From the NCBI GenBank assembly GCA_023053685.1, contig JALIGW010000016.1, positions 6,230,501-6,294,500 on the forward strand: a DNA stretch of 64,000 bases, written 5' to 3'. Shown in pieces: positions 34,204-45,266 of the stretch. Numbering within the stretch: position 1 is the first letter of the stretch; the number at the start of each line of letters is the position of its first letter. A program made the position numbers and the translations under genes. The notes under the pieces are model-generated. The model made no database searches, was not told the DNA's origin, and saw nothing but the letters and a program-made list of their open reading frames with translations. Origin of the DNA: Diadophis punctatus similis. Its lineage: Eukaryota; Chordata; Lepidosauria; Squamata; Dipsadidae.

Positions 34204-34290
<87 letters not shown>
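34204..34290. repeat. (CTAT)n microsatellite
   Basis: About 21 uninterrupted CTAT units grown from the LINE tail. Confidence 0.97.
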
Positions 34291-35044
34291 GACCTCACCC
34301 TAAACTGCAGAAGTAATTATATCAGTGATTTCTTATAGGTATTGAACAGGAAAAGGTAAAGGACTGAATTTTGACTTACCTCATGTCAAAGTCCCTGTGG
34401 GTCTGATTTTTCTCCTCCACCCTCAATTTGGACTTATCCATTCAGAGGAAAACAGAACCATTGCGGCACCATACTTTCAATTCCCTTCTCTCCGAAGAAT
34501 AACGTGACTGACAATATCAAAGACTGTTGAGGATTAAGAAGAGATATATCAACAGAAAAATAACTGCACTGTGCCTGTTTTATTGTTTAGAGTAAGCTGG
34601 AATCTGGGCTCTTATTCATATCTGGTCAATTTTGCTTCTTGTTTTTCTATCAGCGTTGCTCTAATCACTTCTCCATTTCTGCTTCATTTCCCAGAGATTC
34701 TGAGTAACCCATAGAGATAAATGGGATTGGTGAGCAGGGAAAGGCCACTTATGGATGATCCTTTTATTACCCTACTTGTCTCCATATTCCAGAGGTCAAA
34801 ATAAGGTGCCCAGCAGAATCTCCTTCCAGATTGCTGGGAAATTCTACAAGCTGTCAAGAAGCCTGCTGGATCCCATAAACACCTGGGACAGGACATCTTA
34901 CCCACCCTATTCTTACAACCTCTGTGGGTAGCTCCAACTAACTCTGTGGTCATTATAAAATGATCTCGCCATTTTGACAGACTGATGGAAAAAAATCCCC
35001 AGAACCAGATTACAACACAACTGCTCCAGGGTCTATGGAGATTT
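34291..35044. other. Unassigned DNA
   Basis: A 127-codon minus-strand frame (35067-34684) has no recognisable domain and low-complexity-free but unremarkable composition; I do not support it as a gene. Confidence 0.4.
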
Positions 35045-35265
35045 TCATCCAGAGTCATCCAGGTCATAGTTGTTTCAAAGATGCTTTTTCAAAAGGCAAC
35101 TGGACTGTTTGTTTCCATTGAGGAAGAAGAATAAGAAGACGTTTCATTTCTCATCCAAGAAGTTTCATCAGTTCTTGAATGAGAAGAGAAATATCTTCTT
35201 CTTTCTTTCTCAAGGAGAAAACAGTCCAGTTGCCTTTTGAAAAAGCACTTTGAGACAACTGCTCC
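35045..35265. repeat. Penelope-like inverted-repeat unit (family 1)
   Basis: Arms beginning CATCCAGGTCATAGTTG and GAAAACAGTCCAGTTGCC mirror each other around about 35170. It contains the best-preserved hammerhead-like core of the window on the minus strand (35138-35171). Confidence 0.55.
35133..35176 (-). ncRNA. Hammerhead-ribozyme-like motif
   Basis: On the minus strand, AAGAA is followed by CTGATGA, a stem-loop (AACTTCTTGG/ATGAGAAAT), GAAAC, GTC and TTCTT. CUGAUGA, GAAAC and GUC are the invariant hammerhead core. AAGAA/TTCTT gives a 5-bp stem I. Stem III is reduced to the palindromic ACGU, so cleavage would need a dimer, an arrangement I recall for hammerheads in Penelope-like elements. 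Stem II has a bulge and a mismatch. Activity is inferred only. Confidence 0.5.
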
Positions 35266-35289
35266 AGGGTTAAAGGTAGATCTAAAGCA

Positions 35290-35422
35290 CAGCTAGTGGG
35301 TTGCTCCCGGTTCAGCCCGGTTCTTAGAACCAGTAGCGCTGGCGGTGGGAGGCTCCACCCACCCACCCAGAACGCACGCACGAGCGCGAACTGGTAGTAA
35401 AGGGTTCTAGAACCCACTACTG
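35290..35422. mobile_element. Short hAT-like MITE, family A
   Basis: CAGCTAGTGGGTTGCTCCC left end and GAACCCACTACTG right end match the short subtype. No target duplication is visible, so one side may have been altered. Confidence 0.7.
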
Positions 35423-36899
35423 AGTTGGACCATGGAACAAGGCTGTAACTGCACAATGACCATGAACTTCCAAGATGCCTTATAAGAAGCTATTATCTTC
35501 TTATAAACACACCACCTCTCCTACCCTAGGGTTGAGACTGATATTGCAGAATAGCTGAACAGATCTCCACAAGAGGAATTCTCTACCAGCCAACTCTCAG
35601 GGATCTATTATGATAGATCTATTACATTAGATCTATTATTTCATCCAAATCATGGATCATTTTAGTTTTATTGCAGCCAGATCTGATATTCAGTAGCATT
35701 CTCCTATTGTGTCCTTTTCAGAATTCTTGGGAACCTCTGATTAGCTCCTGTGGGAGACAGATTGCTAGATCAGATATAACTTATTTTGATCCATCCTATT
35801 TCTTCATAAATCCCCCTAGGCAACACAACTGTAACCATGCCTGGCTTCTCAATTGAATTTGTCTCAAAGAATAGCAAGTTGTGAAGCTCCTTGCTATCTA
35901 GCCAGCTATCACCAATTTTCACGCTCATCCTATGCAAACTCACACCTAACACAGGTGCTGTTTCTCTGAAAGGAGCTAGAATTCCACAGACGATTTTCCT
36001 CCTGTAGCTATATTATCACAGGGCATTTACCCTTTGTAACACTATCAACAGGTAATAAAATTCTTTCCTCCCAGCACACATCAATGCTCATCACTAGTGA
36101 AGGTGAAGAAATTATATGAAGGCTTATAAAGTTACAATTTTATTAAGTCAGTGTTTCCAAACCAGTACCTGCATTATTGGGCAGAAAAGCTTATTAAAGT
36201 TAAAATGAATCAGTGAGATTGGGGAAACACATTATACAAGATGTATTATGCAAAATGTTTTAAAAGTGGGAGGAGAGGGTGATGAAAGGGAGAAGAATCA
36301 TTCACAATTTATTTTGGCCTAAATAGCCAATTGCCACAAAAGGGTCCTTGAAAATTCCATGGTATTCCTTTGTCAAATGAGTTTCTGAGACAATATTAAA
36401 ACTTGGAGTTCTTCCTCAAGGCTTTCAAGTTTAACATAGTGTATGGAAATACGTTGACATAGCATTACTGTCTGTGAGGCATATTCAGTCTTTAAAAGTG
36501 AAAGATATAAATGCACACTATTTTTGCTGGTTTTGTTGTCATTATGACATGTGGTGGTCATAATCAATGCTGTTGTGACCAAGAAGCATTCTCGAAGCCC
36601 TTCATCACAGTGCAACTTTATATTCAATCAAAAACTTCGCTTAGCACCTTTCACGAAGGGCCAGCAAAATGTAAATGGAAAGTACAGTGAGTGAAGTTAA
36701 GTGAGATCAGATGGTCCGGTCATTATTAAGAGGTCATGCATTGATAGGGATCTGCATCAAAGCTTTCAAGGGTCTTATTAGCCACAGGACATGTGCAATA
36801 AGTGCTTTCTAAATAGAATAAATCTGTGAGTTGTTTAAAAGGTTTGTTCAGCGATAGGTAACTTTCTGAGCCAGTGGTCCTGATTCACAATAGAATACC

Positions 36900-36900
<1 letters not shown>
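35423..36900. other. Unassigned DNA
   Basis: No repeat ends; frames below 85 codons. Confidence 0.5.

Positions 36901-36943
<43 letters not shown>
36901..36943. repeat. (TG)n microsatellite
   Basis: About 20 TG units; it appears to be the tail of the adjacent reverse SINE. Confidence 0.95.
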
Positions 36944-36945
<2 letters not shown>

Positions 36946-37110
36946 CATTTGTTGCTGATAAATGAAAATAAAGGGAGACTATTATAGATCTATTTCGAGC
37001 TATTTTGCTCTCGTCAGATAGCCATACCTGTAGTGGGAATTGAACCTGGGCAGTCTGCTTGAAAGTCAGAAGATTAACCTCTAGGCCACAAGGTTCTATT
37101 CCCAATCAGC
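36941..37110 (-). repeat. tRNA-derived SINE, second family
   Basis: The minus strand reads TGGCCTAGAGGTTAATCTTC (A-box) ... GGTTCAATTCCC (B-box), then GGTATGGCTATCTGACGAGAG and a body ending CAGCAACAAATGTTACAC with the (AC)n tail. It differs from the family at 22545. Confidence 0.7.
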
Positions 37111-37255
37111 TCTTCACCAGGAAAGGGTTATATATGTTTATTCTGTCGAGTCATCCTGGTGTATGGAAGGAAACATCACAGCTTCCCTTTGCCTATCAGC
37201 CCCTCCTGGGACCATCCAGGCAGTTTTCTATAGTTGACAAACTATATTGTCTATA

Positions 37256-37345
37256 TGTGTAACATTTTTTGCTGATAAATGAAAATAAAGGGAGACTATT
37301 ATAGATCTATTTCGAGCTATTTTGCTCTCGTCAGATAGCCATACC
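37256..37345 (-). repeat. SINE (second family), body only
   Basis: Nearly identical to the body at 36941-37026 (TAACATTTTTTGCTGATAAATG ... GATAGCCATACC) but without the tRNA head; same orientation, 315 bp downstream. Confidence 0.75.
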
Positions 37346-37697
37346 CAGCTCCATTGGCTCCATTGGCTCAAAAACAATGATACAGCTAGGGTGCCCAACA
37401 GTATCCTCAACCCTGTTCCTAAGTCTTTTATGCAGCTTAATATACAGAAATTAAATTATTTTTCTTGCTTCTTCTAAGAAATGTATGTTTTATGTATGTT
37501 TTTTATATTTATGTTTTACTAAAGACATAGGCAAAGGGCTAAAAAATGTGTATTTAAATTAGTATTTGGGGATACCATTACTAAATTCTAATTAGCCTTC
37601 CCCAGTTGCCTTTCAGATAGATTGGACTACAAGTTTTGAAATTCCCATAAACTTTTGGGAATAAAGTAAAATATAACTAAAGATAAACAGATTAGGG
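37346..37697. other. Unassigned AT-rich DNA
   Basis: Nothing recognised. Confidence 0.5.
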
Positions 37698-37834
37698 CAT
37701 GAGTGTCAAACTTGATCACGTCACAGGTCGGATTGTGACGTATCACAACGTTTTTGCCTTTGTGGAGTTCAGAGTGGGCGTGGCCTGCTCATGACGTATC
37801 CAGCCCATGGGCCGCCAGTTTAACAACAGGCCTG
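37698..37834. mobile_element. hAT-like MITE, family E, small old copy
   Basis: CATGAGTGTCAAAC at the left corresponds to the CAGGGGTGTCAAAC end of 45959. Flanks GATTAGGG and GATTAAGG match at 7 of 8 bases. Confidence 0.6.
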
Positions 37835-37890
37835 GATTAAGGTAAAGAGTAAGAAATATGTCTTTGATGAAGATATTCAAGAATCATTGT

Positions 37891-38395
37891 TTTTTTATTT
37901 TATTTTATGTATTTACTTATTTTTGTCAAGTACATGTTGGTAATATACATAGATATAACATTGTTTATATACATAAGATGAGTACTGATAAGAGGGAACA
38001 TTAGGACAGGGACGGTAGGCACGCTGGTGCACTTATGCACGCCCCTTACTGACCTCTTAGGAATCGGCTGAGGTCAACAGTGGAGAGTCTAAGGGTAAAG
38101 TTTTGGGGGTTTGGTGACGAAACCACAGAGTCAGGTAGTGAGTTCCAGGCATTTACCACTCTGTTGCTAAAGTCGTATTTTCTACAGTCAAGTTTGGAGT
38201 GGTTCACTTTGAGTTTGTATCTGTTGTGTGCTCGTGTATTGTTCTGGTTGAAGCTGAAGTAGTCGTTGACAGGAAGGACGTTGTAGCAGATAATTTTATG
38301 AGCTATGCTTAGGTCGTGCCGAAGGCGACATAATTCTAATCTTTCTAAGCTTTTTATCAGGGTGATAAAAGGTAAAACATATTTTAGACCCACAA
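37891..38395 (-). repeat. LINE X 3' end
   Basis: Same consensus as 1883 and 13311, extending further upstream into the coding end. Confidence 0.8.
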
Positions 38396-38402
38396 CAGAC
38401 AA
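38046..38402 (-). pseudogene. LINE X ORF2 C-terminal fragment (longest copy)
   Basis: An open frame of 118 codons: ...LERLELCRLRHDLSIAHKII..., then RKYDFSNRVVNAWNSLPDSVV and the terminal RLSTVDLSRFLRG. The R-L-LC-LR-DL--A-KI block followed by SNRVV-AWN-LPD-VV is the conserved C-terminus of CR1/L2-like polyproteins. 5'-truncated and not functional alone. Confidence 0.65.
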
Positions 38403-38802
38403 CTAATATTTGGAAAAAACTCAGAGAAACACTTTAATTCACTATATATTATAAGTAATAAGATGAAGTACAACATAGTTAGACTTGAAAGATTCTGTTA
38501 ATATAACCAATAAAAGTACTTTTAGTCTTCCAATGGAGTTGATTTATTGATGAAGTCCACCTAGTGGAGCTGACATCAAGAAAGCCGACACAAATCCACT
38601 TTGAATTATCCTGACTTTATTTAGAGCATCAAAGGAGTGAGTCATATAGTCACCTTTTTAAAAATAGTTGTAGAAGATGGTATCTTAAAACACTCTTATA
38701 GTACAGTGTTTTACACTATTTTCTTACTTCACCTTCTTCGAAATCTTTGAGTAAAGTGTGTTTTGCTGTGTAAAAATATATAAAAAATAGGCAAAATAAG
38801 GA
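38403..38802. other. Unassigned AT-rich DNA
   Basis: Nothing recognised. Confidence 0.5.
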
Positions 38803-38889
38803 TGACATTCCAAACACCAGAATTTCTTCATTTCTTCACACACAATAGTTTGTGAAGAAATGAAAGAAATTCTGGTGTTTGGAATGTCA
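38803..38889. other. 87-nt near-perfect hairpin
   Basis: Arms 38803-38840 and 38851-38889 are reverse complements over 38 bp with one extra A in the right arm; loop of 10 nt (38841-38850). No transposon family is recognised, and flanks do not show an obvious target duplication. It could be a pre-miRNA-like hairpin, a tiny foldback MITE or a recent template-switch product. Confidence 0.8.
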
Positions 38890-39030
38890 ACCTAATTCAC
38901 ACTTTCATAGATCAACGTGCACTTAGACTGTTGGAATCCTTCATACAGCATCCTTGCCCATATTATGAAATATAGTTCTTGAGTCCAAAAATATATTTTA
39001 CAAAAAATTGTATATAATTCAAGAGTGAAT

Positions 39031-39590
<560 letters not shown>

Positions 39591-39600
39591 ATATTGAATA

Positions 39601-40055
39601 TATATATTCAATCAGATGGAACAGAACAAATGAATGGACGACATGTAATGTAGCTGACATAGTTAGATAAGTCTTTCCCAAACTCATGGTCTCCAAAAGT
39701 ATTGGACTTCAACTCCCAGAGTTCCCAAGCAGTGTGACCAAAGGGAACATATTAAAAGTGGAAGTTTAACAATAGAGTCCTTGGTCTCTGGAGAGCACCA
39801 AGCTGGAGAAGACATGTTTGTATGTTAATATATTCCTTACTGTACGCATCTCTGATGATGAATTCTGAGAGGTACATAATGCTCATGCCATGCTAGAGTC
39901 TGACTTTCAATTTCTGTCTTGTGAAAGAAGGTTCCATTTTTTTTTCTATTTCTCAAGGTGCCAATTTTCTCTTTTTATCATTTTAGGCTTATTTTATTAT
40001 CCTTTCACCAAAGATAATCCCATTTTGTAGGGTAAATTGGAAGACAAAAAAGGGG
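39601..40055. other. Unassigned DNA with CAACTCCCAGA scrap
   Basis: TTGGACTTCAACTCCCAGAG (39702-39721) is a fragment of a dispersed amniote repeat also seen near 26608. Confidence 0.4.
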
Positions 40056-40245
40056 GGGAATAGAATAGAATAGAATAGAATAGAATAGAATAGAATAGAA
40101 TAGAATAGAATAGAATAGAATAGAATAGAATAGAATAACAGAGTTGGAAGGGACCTGGGAGGTCTTCTAGTCCAACCCCCTGCTTAGGCAGGAAACCCTA
40201 CACCACTTCAGACAAATGGTTATCTAACATCTTAGAAGAATAGAA
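40056..40245 (-). repeat. CR1 LINE 3' end with (GAATA)n tail
   Basis: About 16 units of GAATA (40058-40137) are followed by ACAGAGTTGGAAGGGACC...GTCTTCTAGTCCAACCCCC, the well-known conserved CR1 3' region, in reverse orientation. Confidence 0.85.
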
Positions 40246-40308
40246 GAAGGCAATGACACTTTCCTTTATGTATTTTTGAAAACAAACAAACAAACCACTC
40301 CATGGACA

Positions 40309-40690
40309 TGTCTATGGAGATTCTCAGTCATCCAGGTCATGGTTGTCCCAAAAGTGCTTTTTCAAGAGGCAACTGGACTTTCTGGTTTGTCTTTGAAGAT
40401 GTTTTGCTTCTCATTCAAAAAGCTTCTTCAGTTCTGACTGGATTGTGGGGAATGGAAGGATGTATACTCCTTGCAGACAGCTGCTCAGATAAACCTCCAG
40501 GTGGCCTTAATGACTCGCTAAAAGAATTCAAATGACCAGCTGTCTGCAAGGAGTATAAATCCTTCCATTCCCCACCATCCAGTTAGAGCTGAAGAAACTT
40601 CTTGGATAAGAAGTGAAACATCTTCAAGGAAAAAGCAGAAAATCCAGTTGCCTCTTGAAAAAGCACCTTTGGGACTCTCCGTGGACATAC
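40309..40690. repeat. Penelope-like inverted-repeat unit (family 1)
   Basis: Two arms of about 180 bp in opposite orientation: TCCAGGTCATGGTTGTCCC...GCAACTGGAC and its mirror ending GGGACTCTCCGTGGAC. The centre has GGAGTATAAATCC. The right arm carries an intact hammerhead-like core (40589-40622); the left arm has AAAAC in place of GAAAC. Confidence 0.6.
40584..40627 (+). ncRNA. Hammerhead-ribozyme-like motif (family 1)
   Basis: CTGAAGA (40589-40595), stem-loop ACTTCTT-GGAT-AAGAAGT with one bulged A, GAAAC (40615-40619), then ATC where GTC is usual. GAG before the core can pair with TTC after it. The core is kept; the cleavage triplet is changed to AUC, which hammerheads tolerate. Confidence 0.45.
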
Positions 40691-41498
40691 CCCTAAAATT
40701 GTCAAGAGTCAGTATCAACCTGAAGACTTTACCCATTATTGTTAGATCTGGTGGAAGATATTAGTGCTTCGATTTTCTGTTTTCTATTATTCTGAAGACT
40801 CAAATTGGAAACTGCCTACACTTTCTAATCTGAAAGTTGTCCTTCATTATACCTTCCTTTGAGATTTAATTGAAATATGGAAAATCGGGAAGGCTGTAAA
40901 TCACTGGGTAGATGACAGTGTAATGAAATAGAAAGCATGCGCATAGACTCCTTGGCCATCTTGTAACTAAGTGAAAAAAACACTACCCCATTCTTGAAAA
41001 TGTCTTTTTCTCCCTTCAAATGAATGTCTTCAAATGGAATGAGAATTAGCAGGGGGAAATGCAGGAAGATCTTTCTGCAGCGTTTTCTCATCTTCACTTG
41101 GTTTGCCACAGATACTTGTAGAATTAAACCAGCCCCGTAAATGTATCATTAAAAATCAGTGGATGGAACTGTCTTATAGCCTTTGCCCTCTGCGTTTATA
41201 CAAATATACAGAACAAGTTGTGGAAAGGAAGAAAAGTAGAAACAGAAAACCCCTAGAGTGGACTGCTACCAGCTTTTAAAGCCAGAACTTTTTCTTCAAA
41301 ACATTTATAGCAGCAACTTTGTGGTTAGTTTTGGAACCACAAGGTTAGTTAGCATCTGGAAAAAGAATCCTATGAGAGTCCAGAGAAAGCATGTAAAATA
41401 GCTTAGAGCAGAGGACATCTTAGATAATATGAGCTTGTAATATTATTAGCTTGTTCTGGTTGGGCTAGGAGGCATATCTCTATGTCTATTATGACTAT
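40691..41498. other. Unassigned DNA
   Basis: No repeats or coding signal recognised. Confidence 0.5.
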
Positions 41499-41570
41499 GG
41501 TATCAATATCTCTCTCTATCATCTCTATTGTTTCTATCATCTCTATCATCTCTATCATCTGCTATAATTG
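41499..41570. repeat. (TATC/TCTC)n imperfect microsatellite
   Basis: Irregular ATCTCTATC units. Confidence 0.85.
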
Positions 41571-41652
41571 TACATTGCCCAGAATTGCTCTGTGAGATAA
41601 GCAGTCTCCAAATTTGATCAATCAATCAATCAATATTTCTATCTCTACAAAT

Positions 41653-41819
41653 CAGTGATGGGTTGTTCCCGGTTCGGACCGGTTCTGTGGACCGGTAGCG
41701 GTGGTGGTGGGAGGCTCTGCCCACCCGCCCGGGACGCTTCTGCGCATGCGCAGAAGAGTCACGCGTGAGTGCAAGCGTGCGCACGAACCGGTAGCAACGG
41801 GTTTTAGAACCCACTACTG
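41653..41819. mobile_element. Short hAT-like MITE, family A (167 bp)
   Basis: The ends are CAGTGATGGGTTGTTCCC and GAACCCACTACTG. The exact 8-bp duplication CTACAAAT lies at 41645-41652 and 41820-41827. TGCGCATGCGCA at 41741-41752. Confidence 0.93.
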
Positions 41820-42503
41820 CTACAAATGTTATACTATCCTATACACACACTTCATGGCCTTTAGGATTCTAAGGTCTCATGCTGTTGGGCTTATTTTAAA
41901 TCAAAGGCCAATGTTCCAGCAGCTGTGCAAGTGAGGAACGCCTAAGAAAATAAATACTAGTTAGGGTGCTATTTAATGCTGTTAACTCTAGAGAGTGGAG
42001 GCTGGAGGGCAGAAGCTTTTCACAACTTTTATTGGCAAGACTAACTCCATGTGGTTGTCACGACAGTTGTCTTTGTGGCCAGAGCTGTATTGCTAGCAGA
42101 TGGAGACCTGGTGGGGGTGGTTTTCCCCCCCTAATTTATGTAGGCACTTAGGAGGACCTGAGAGAAATGGAGAGAGATTTTGTACTAACCTTAAACAAAT
42201 CTTTCCATGCTCTGCTAATATGCCAGTTGTTTTATAAGGCAAAGCGAAGGGGGTGTGTGGAATCTTTACTTAAATGCACTCTCCCACTTTTATCTCGTCT
42301 CACAATGACGTGAAGAAACTGCAATAAGAAGAGAGGTCATCCTGAGCTCTGAAAGCGACTGTTGCTGAAACATCTCTAGAAGCCGTGATTAAAGAGCTGC
42401 AATGCAGATGTACAGGTTTTGACTCACATTCAGACATTTGCACAGGAAAGGACACACACACACCCAGCTATTTCAGCATCAAGGCTAACCCCCTCACTGA
42501 ACA

Positions 42504-42505
<2 letters not shown>
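41820..42505. other. Unassigned DNA
   Basis: Nothing recognised. Confidence 0.5.
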
Positions 42506-42592
<87 letters not shown>

Positions 42593-42594
42593 AT
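42506..42594. repeat. (TC)n microsatellite
   Basis: About 44 TC units with one G interruption. Confidence 0.97.
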
Positions 42595-43897
42595 GCTGTC
42601 AAGACCTCTTTGGATTACATCTCCCACAATTCCAGCAGTGTGATCACTGTCCCAATCATATCTTAAAGGCATCAGCTTTGGCAAAGGGGTGTATGAAAGG
42701 CACACCAAACAAAGAAGCATACCTAAATACCCCAGAAAAGCACAGCAAGGTTAGATAACTCTTTCTTGTCCTCTTCCTCCCTCCTGTCACCCAGAAAGTT
42801 TTTACATACTGATAATATTTGGCCCCGTGCCTGTTTTCCTTGCAGAATTTACTGGTCAATCAGAGCAAGGGAGGCGATCGGCTGTGTGACAAAACTGCTA
42901 TCTAGTTCTATATATAGTACATCGATTTCTTCCTCATCAGTCCCCCCTTCCCCCCCCCCCATCTCCAAAGTCATTCTGTATATTCTTCAGGTACGCATCT
43001 GCTGGGAGAACAGGAAAACAAGCAAAGCTCTTTGTCACCTCCAGCCGCCTCCACCTGATTGTCCTTGGAGTCCTGTCACGTCACTGTGCTGATAGATCTT
43101 GCCATACAAAGCTGCACCTATTGCTGCCCCTGACTCCTAGCAAAATTCGTTGCTAAATTTAGCCCAACACTGAGCAAAGCTCCTCGTATTTGTCCTGATT
43201 CGCCTGGCTGTGTCTTCTGTGGCTGACTCCAATAATCAAGTAAAAACCCACTCATATACAGTAGGAGGGCATCTAAAAGGCCATTTTCAGCCGCCTTCAA
43301 TTAATGTGCTCTGGAATAATAATGACCTCTTCCAATCCAATTCAGAAATCCGCTATTCTTCCTAATGTGCAATTTACTTTCTTCAAAAGAAGTTCATAGG
43401 GCAGCAATCCATTTACTTAATTGGTTTGACTATTATGGCAGGGGGCTTTCATTACAGAGTGGTTTGTTCCTTTATAGTGATACAGTTAATCAAAAGTAAA
43501 AGGTTAAATGCCCAGGAGAATGGAGTATCATGTTCCATCACAAAGTAAGAGCAAAACACTAAATGTTGATGCTTCCTTGCATTTCGCTTCATGGTTTATT
43601 GGAGAGGCATTCCTCTCTGGAGATGAGAAGGCCGCTAGTCTGAAAAATGACCGTTCGCTTTGCGATTTATCAGACCTGTTATTGACATATTTGCAATTGG
43701 GTTCTCTGAAGAGAGCAGAGATAGGAAGGTGCTAACTGTAAATGCTAAAACTCCCTAAGGAAAGAGGAACTTGTCAGCACATATTTTGACACAAATCCAC
43801 TTATCTGTTTAGGCCAATCTTTGGTGTGACTGAGAAAAAGAACTCAGATGAAACATGGCTTTACTACCAGTGCAGATAAAAGATGATTGGCATCTTC
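42595..43897. other. Unassigned DNA, possibly conserved non-coding block
   Basis: 43280-43500 has TTAATTGG and CAATTAATG homeodomain-like cores in otherwise unique sequence. No coding signal above 108 codons, and that frame (42766-43092) has no domain. Confidence 0.3.
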
Positions 43898-43906
43898 TAT
43901 CATCAG

Positions 43907-44057
43907 GAGAAAATTTAAAAATTTATGACTTCAGCAACAGAGTGATCGATGCCTGGAATGCACTACCTGACACTGTGGTTTCTTCCCCAAACCCCAAACA
44001 CTTTAACCTTAGACTGTCTACAGTCGACCTCATCCCATTCCTAAGAGGTCTGTAAGG
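43907..44057 (+). pseudogene. LINE X ORF2 C-terminal fragment
   Basis: Last ~50 codons of the CR1/L2-like polyprotein: YDFSNRVIDAWNALPDTVV, then NLRLSTVDLIPFLRGL and stop. 5'-truncated dead copy. Confidence 0.65.
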
Positions 44058-44153
44058 AGCGTGCATAAGCGCACCATTGTGCCTACCGTCCCTGTCCTAC
44101 TGTCCTATTGTCTAATTTACCTTTACCTACTTTGCTAATGTTTATGTTTATAC

Positions 44154-44973
44154 TAAGGTGACCAGATTTTATTTTTTTTAAAGCGGGACACCATTGACGG
44201 GGGGAGGGTTCTAGGGGAGCAAGACGGGAGGGGTCCGTCTCTCTTATCCTGCAGCTTTGTGCACACACACCCCAAACACCCCCCTTCATCGCAGCCAGGG
44301 GTGGGTTCCTACTGGCGCAGGCTTACCTGTGTGAAATCCTGCCGGTTCGGCCAGGCCAGTTATTCAGCGTAGAGCCGATGGAACTGGAGGCGGTCATGGC
44401 GCGGGGCTTCTCCTGCCCGTTTCCCCCGCCCGGCTGGACGCCGCCATTTGGGTTATTTTGTCCTCTGCGCATGCGCAGAACAAGATCGTTGGGACGCGAA
44501 GGAGCTGCAAGTAGGGTCTTCCGAGCTCGCCTAGCTCCCCCTCAAGCTCCGCTCCCCCCCACCCTTGCTGCCAGCCCAAGTGGACCTTTAACCCCTGGAT
44601 TAACTCCCCACACCCCCACCTCAGAGCCCCTCCGCACCCCGGTTCCTCCTCCTCTCCGGCAGCCCCTACGGGGTGAACCGGCAGGCAGGAGAAGAGCCGG
44701 ACCGGCTGGGCGCCCGGGGGAGCCGGCAGCAAGCGGGTTAAGCGGCTCCCTGCCCTGAGAGGCTGGGTCCGGGGAAGTCTCTGAGCAGCAGCCGCCGCTC
44801 ACTCCGGGCTGAGCCGGGCGGCGAGCGGAGGGATGGAAGCCCGGCAAGATGCCCCGGCGGCGGCGTGAGCAGCTGCCCCGCGTTCCCTTCCCCCAAATTA
44901 AAAAGCGGGACTTTTTTGAAACGCTGTGGGATGCGGGACAAATTATTAAAAAGTGGGACATCTGGTCACCTTA
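44154..44973. mobile_element. hAT-like element, family D
   Basis: Perfect ends TAAGGTGACCAGA and TCTGGTCACCTTA. The exact 8-bp duplication GTTTATAC lies at 44146-44153 and 44974-44981. Just inside both ends are GCGGGAC motifs. From 44296 it contains a family A left end (CAGGGGTGGGTTCC) and TGCGCATGCGCA at 44466-44477; no family A right end is seen. Confidence 0.92.
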
Positions 44974-45003
44974 GTTTATACCAATACCTACTATCTTGTA
45001 CAT

Positions 45004-45226
45004 AGCAATAACAATAGCACTTAGACTTATATACCGCTTCATAGTGCTTTACAGCCCTCTCTAAGCGGTTTACAGAGTTCAGCATATTGCCCCCAACAAT
45101 ATGGGTCCTCATTTTACCCACCTCGGAAGGATGGAAGGCTGAGTCAACCTTGAGCCTGGTGAGATTTGAACAGCTGAACTGCTGATGCAGTGCTGCACTT
45201 TAACCACTGCATCACCTCGGCTCATG
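45004..45226 (-). repeat. tRNA-derived SINE
   Basis: TAGCAATAACAATAGC tail and TATATACCGCTTCATAGTGC body as at 6176; tRNA head CGAGGTGATGCAGTGG at the right. Inserted in LINE X. Confidence 0.78.
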
Positions 45227-45266
45227 CTACATGTTTGACAAACAAATAAATAAAAATAAATAAAAA

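Larger units (their letters stand above)
43898..45266 (+). repeat. LINE X 3' end carrying two nested insertions
   Basis: Coding end 43907-44057 (KIYDFSNRVIDAWNALPDTVV...), 3' UTR to 44153, hAT element 44154-44973, short LINE piece 44982-45003, reverse SINE 45004-45226, then the LINE terminus CATGTTTGACAAACAAATAAATAAA (45233-45266). Confidence 0.8.

Noticed and set aside
34684..35067. 127-codon minus-strand frame as a host exon
   Set aside because: No recognisable domain, no clear splice context, and it runs into a Penelope-like repeat.
44378..44961. GC-rich frames of 126-139 codons resembling a CpG-island first exon
   Set aside because: They lie wholly inside a hAT-like element with perfect target duplications.
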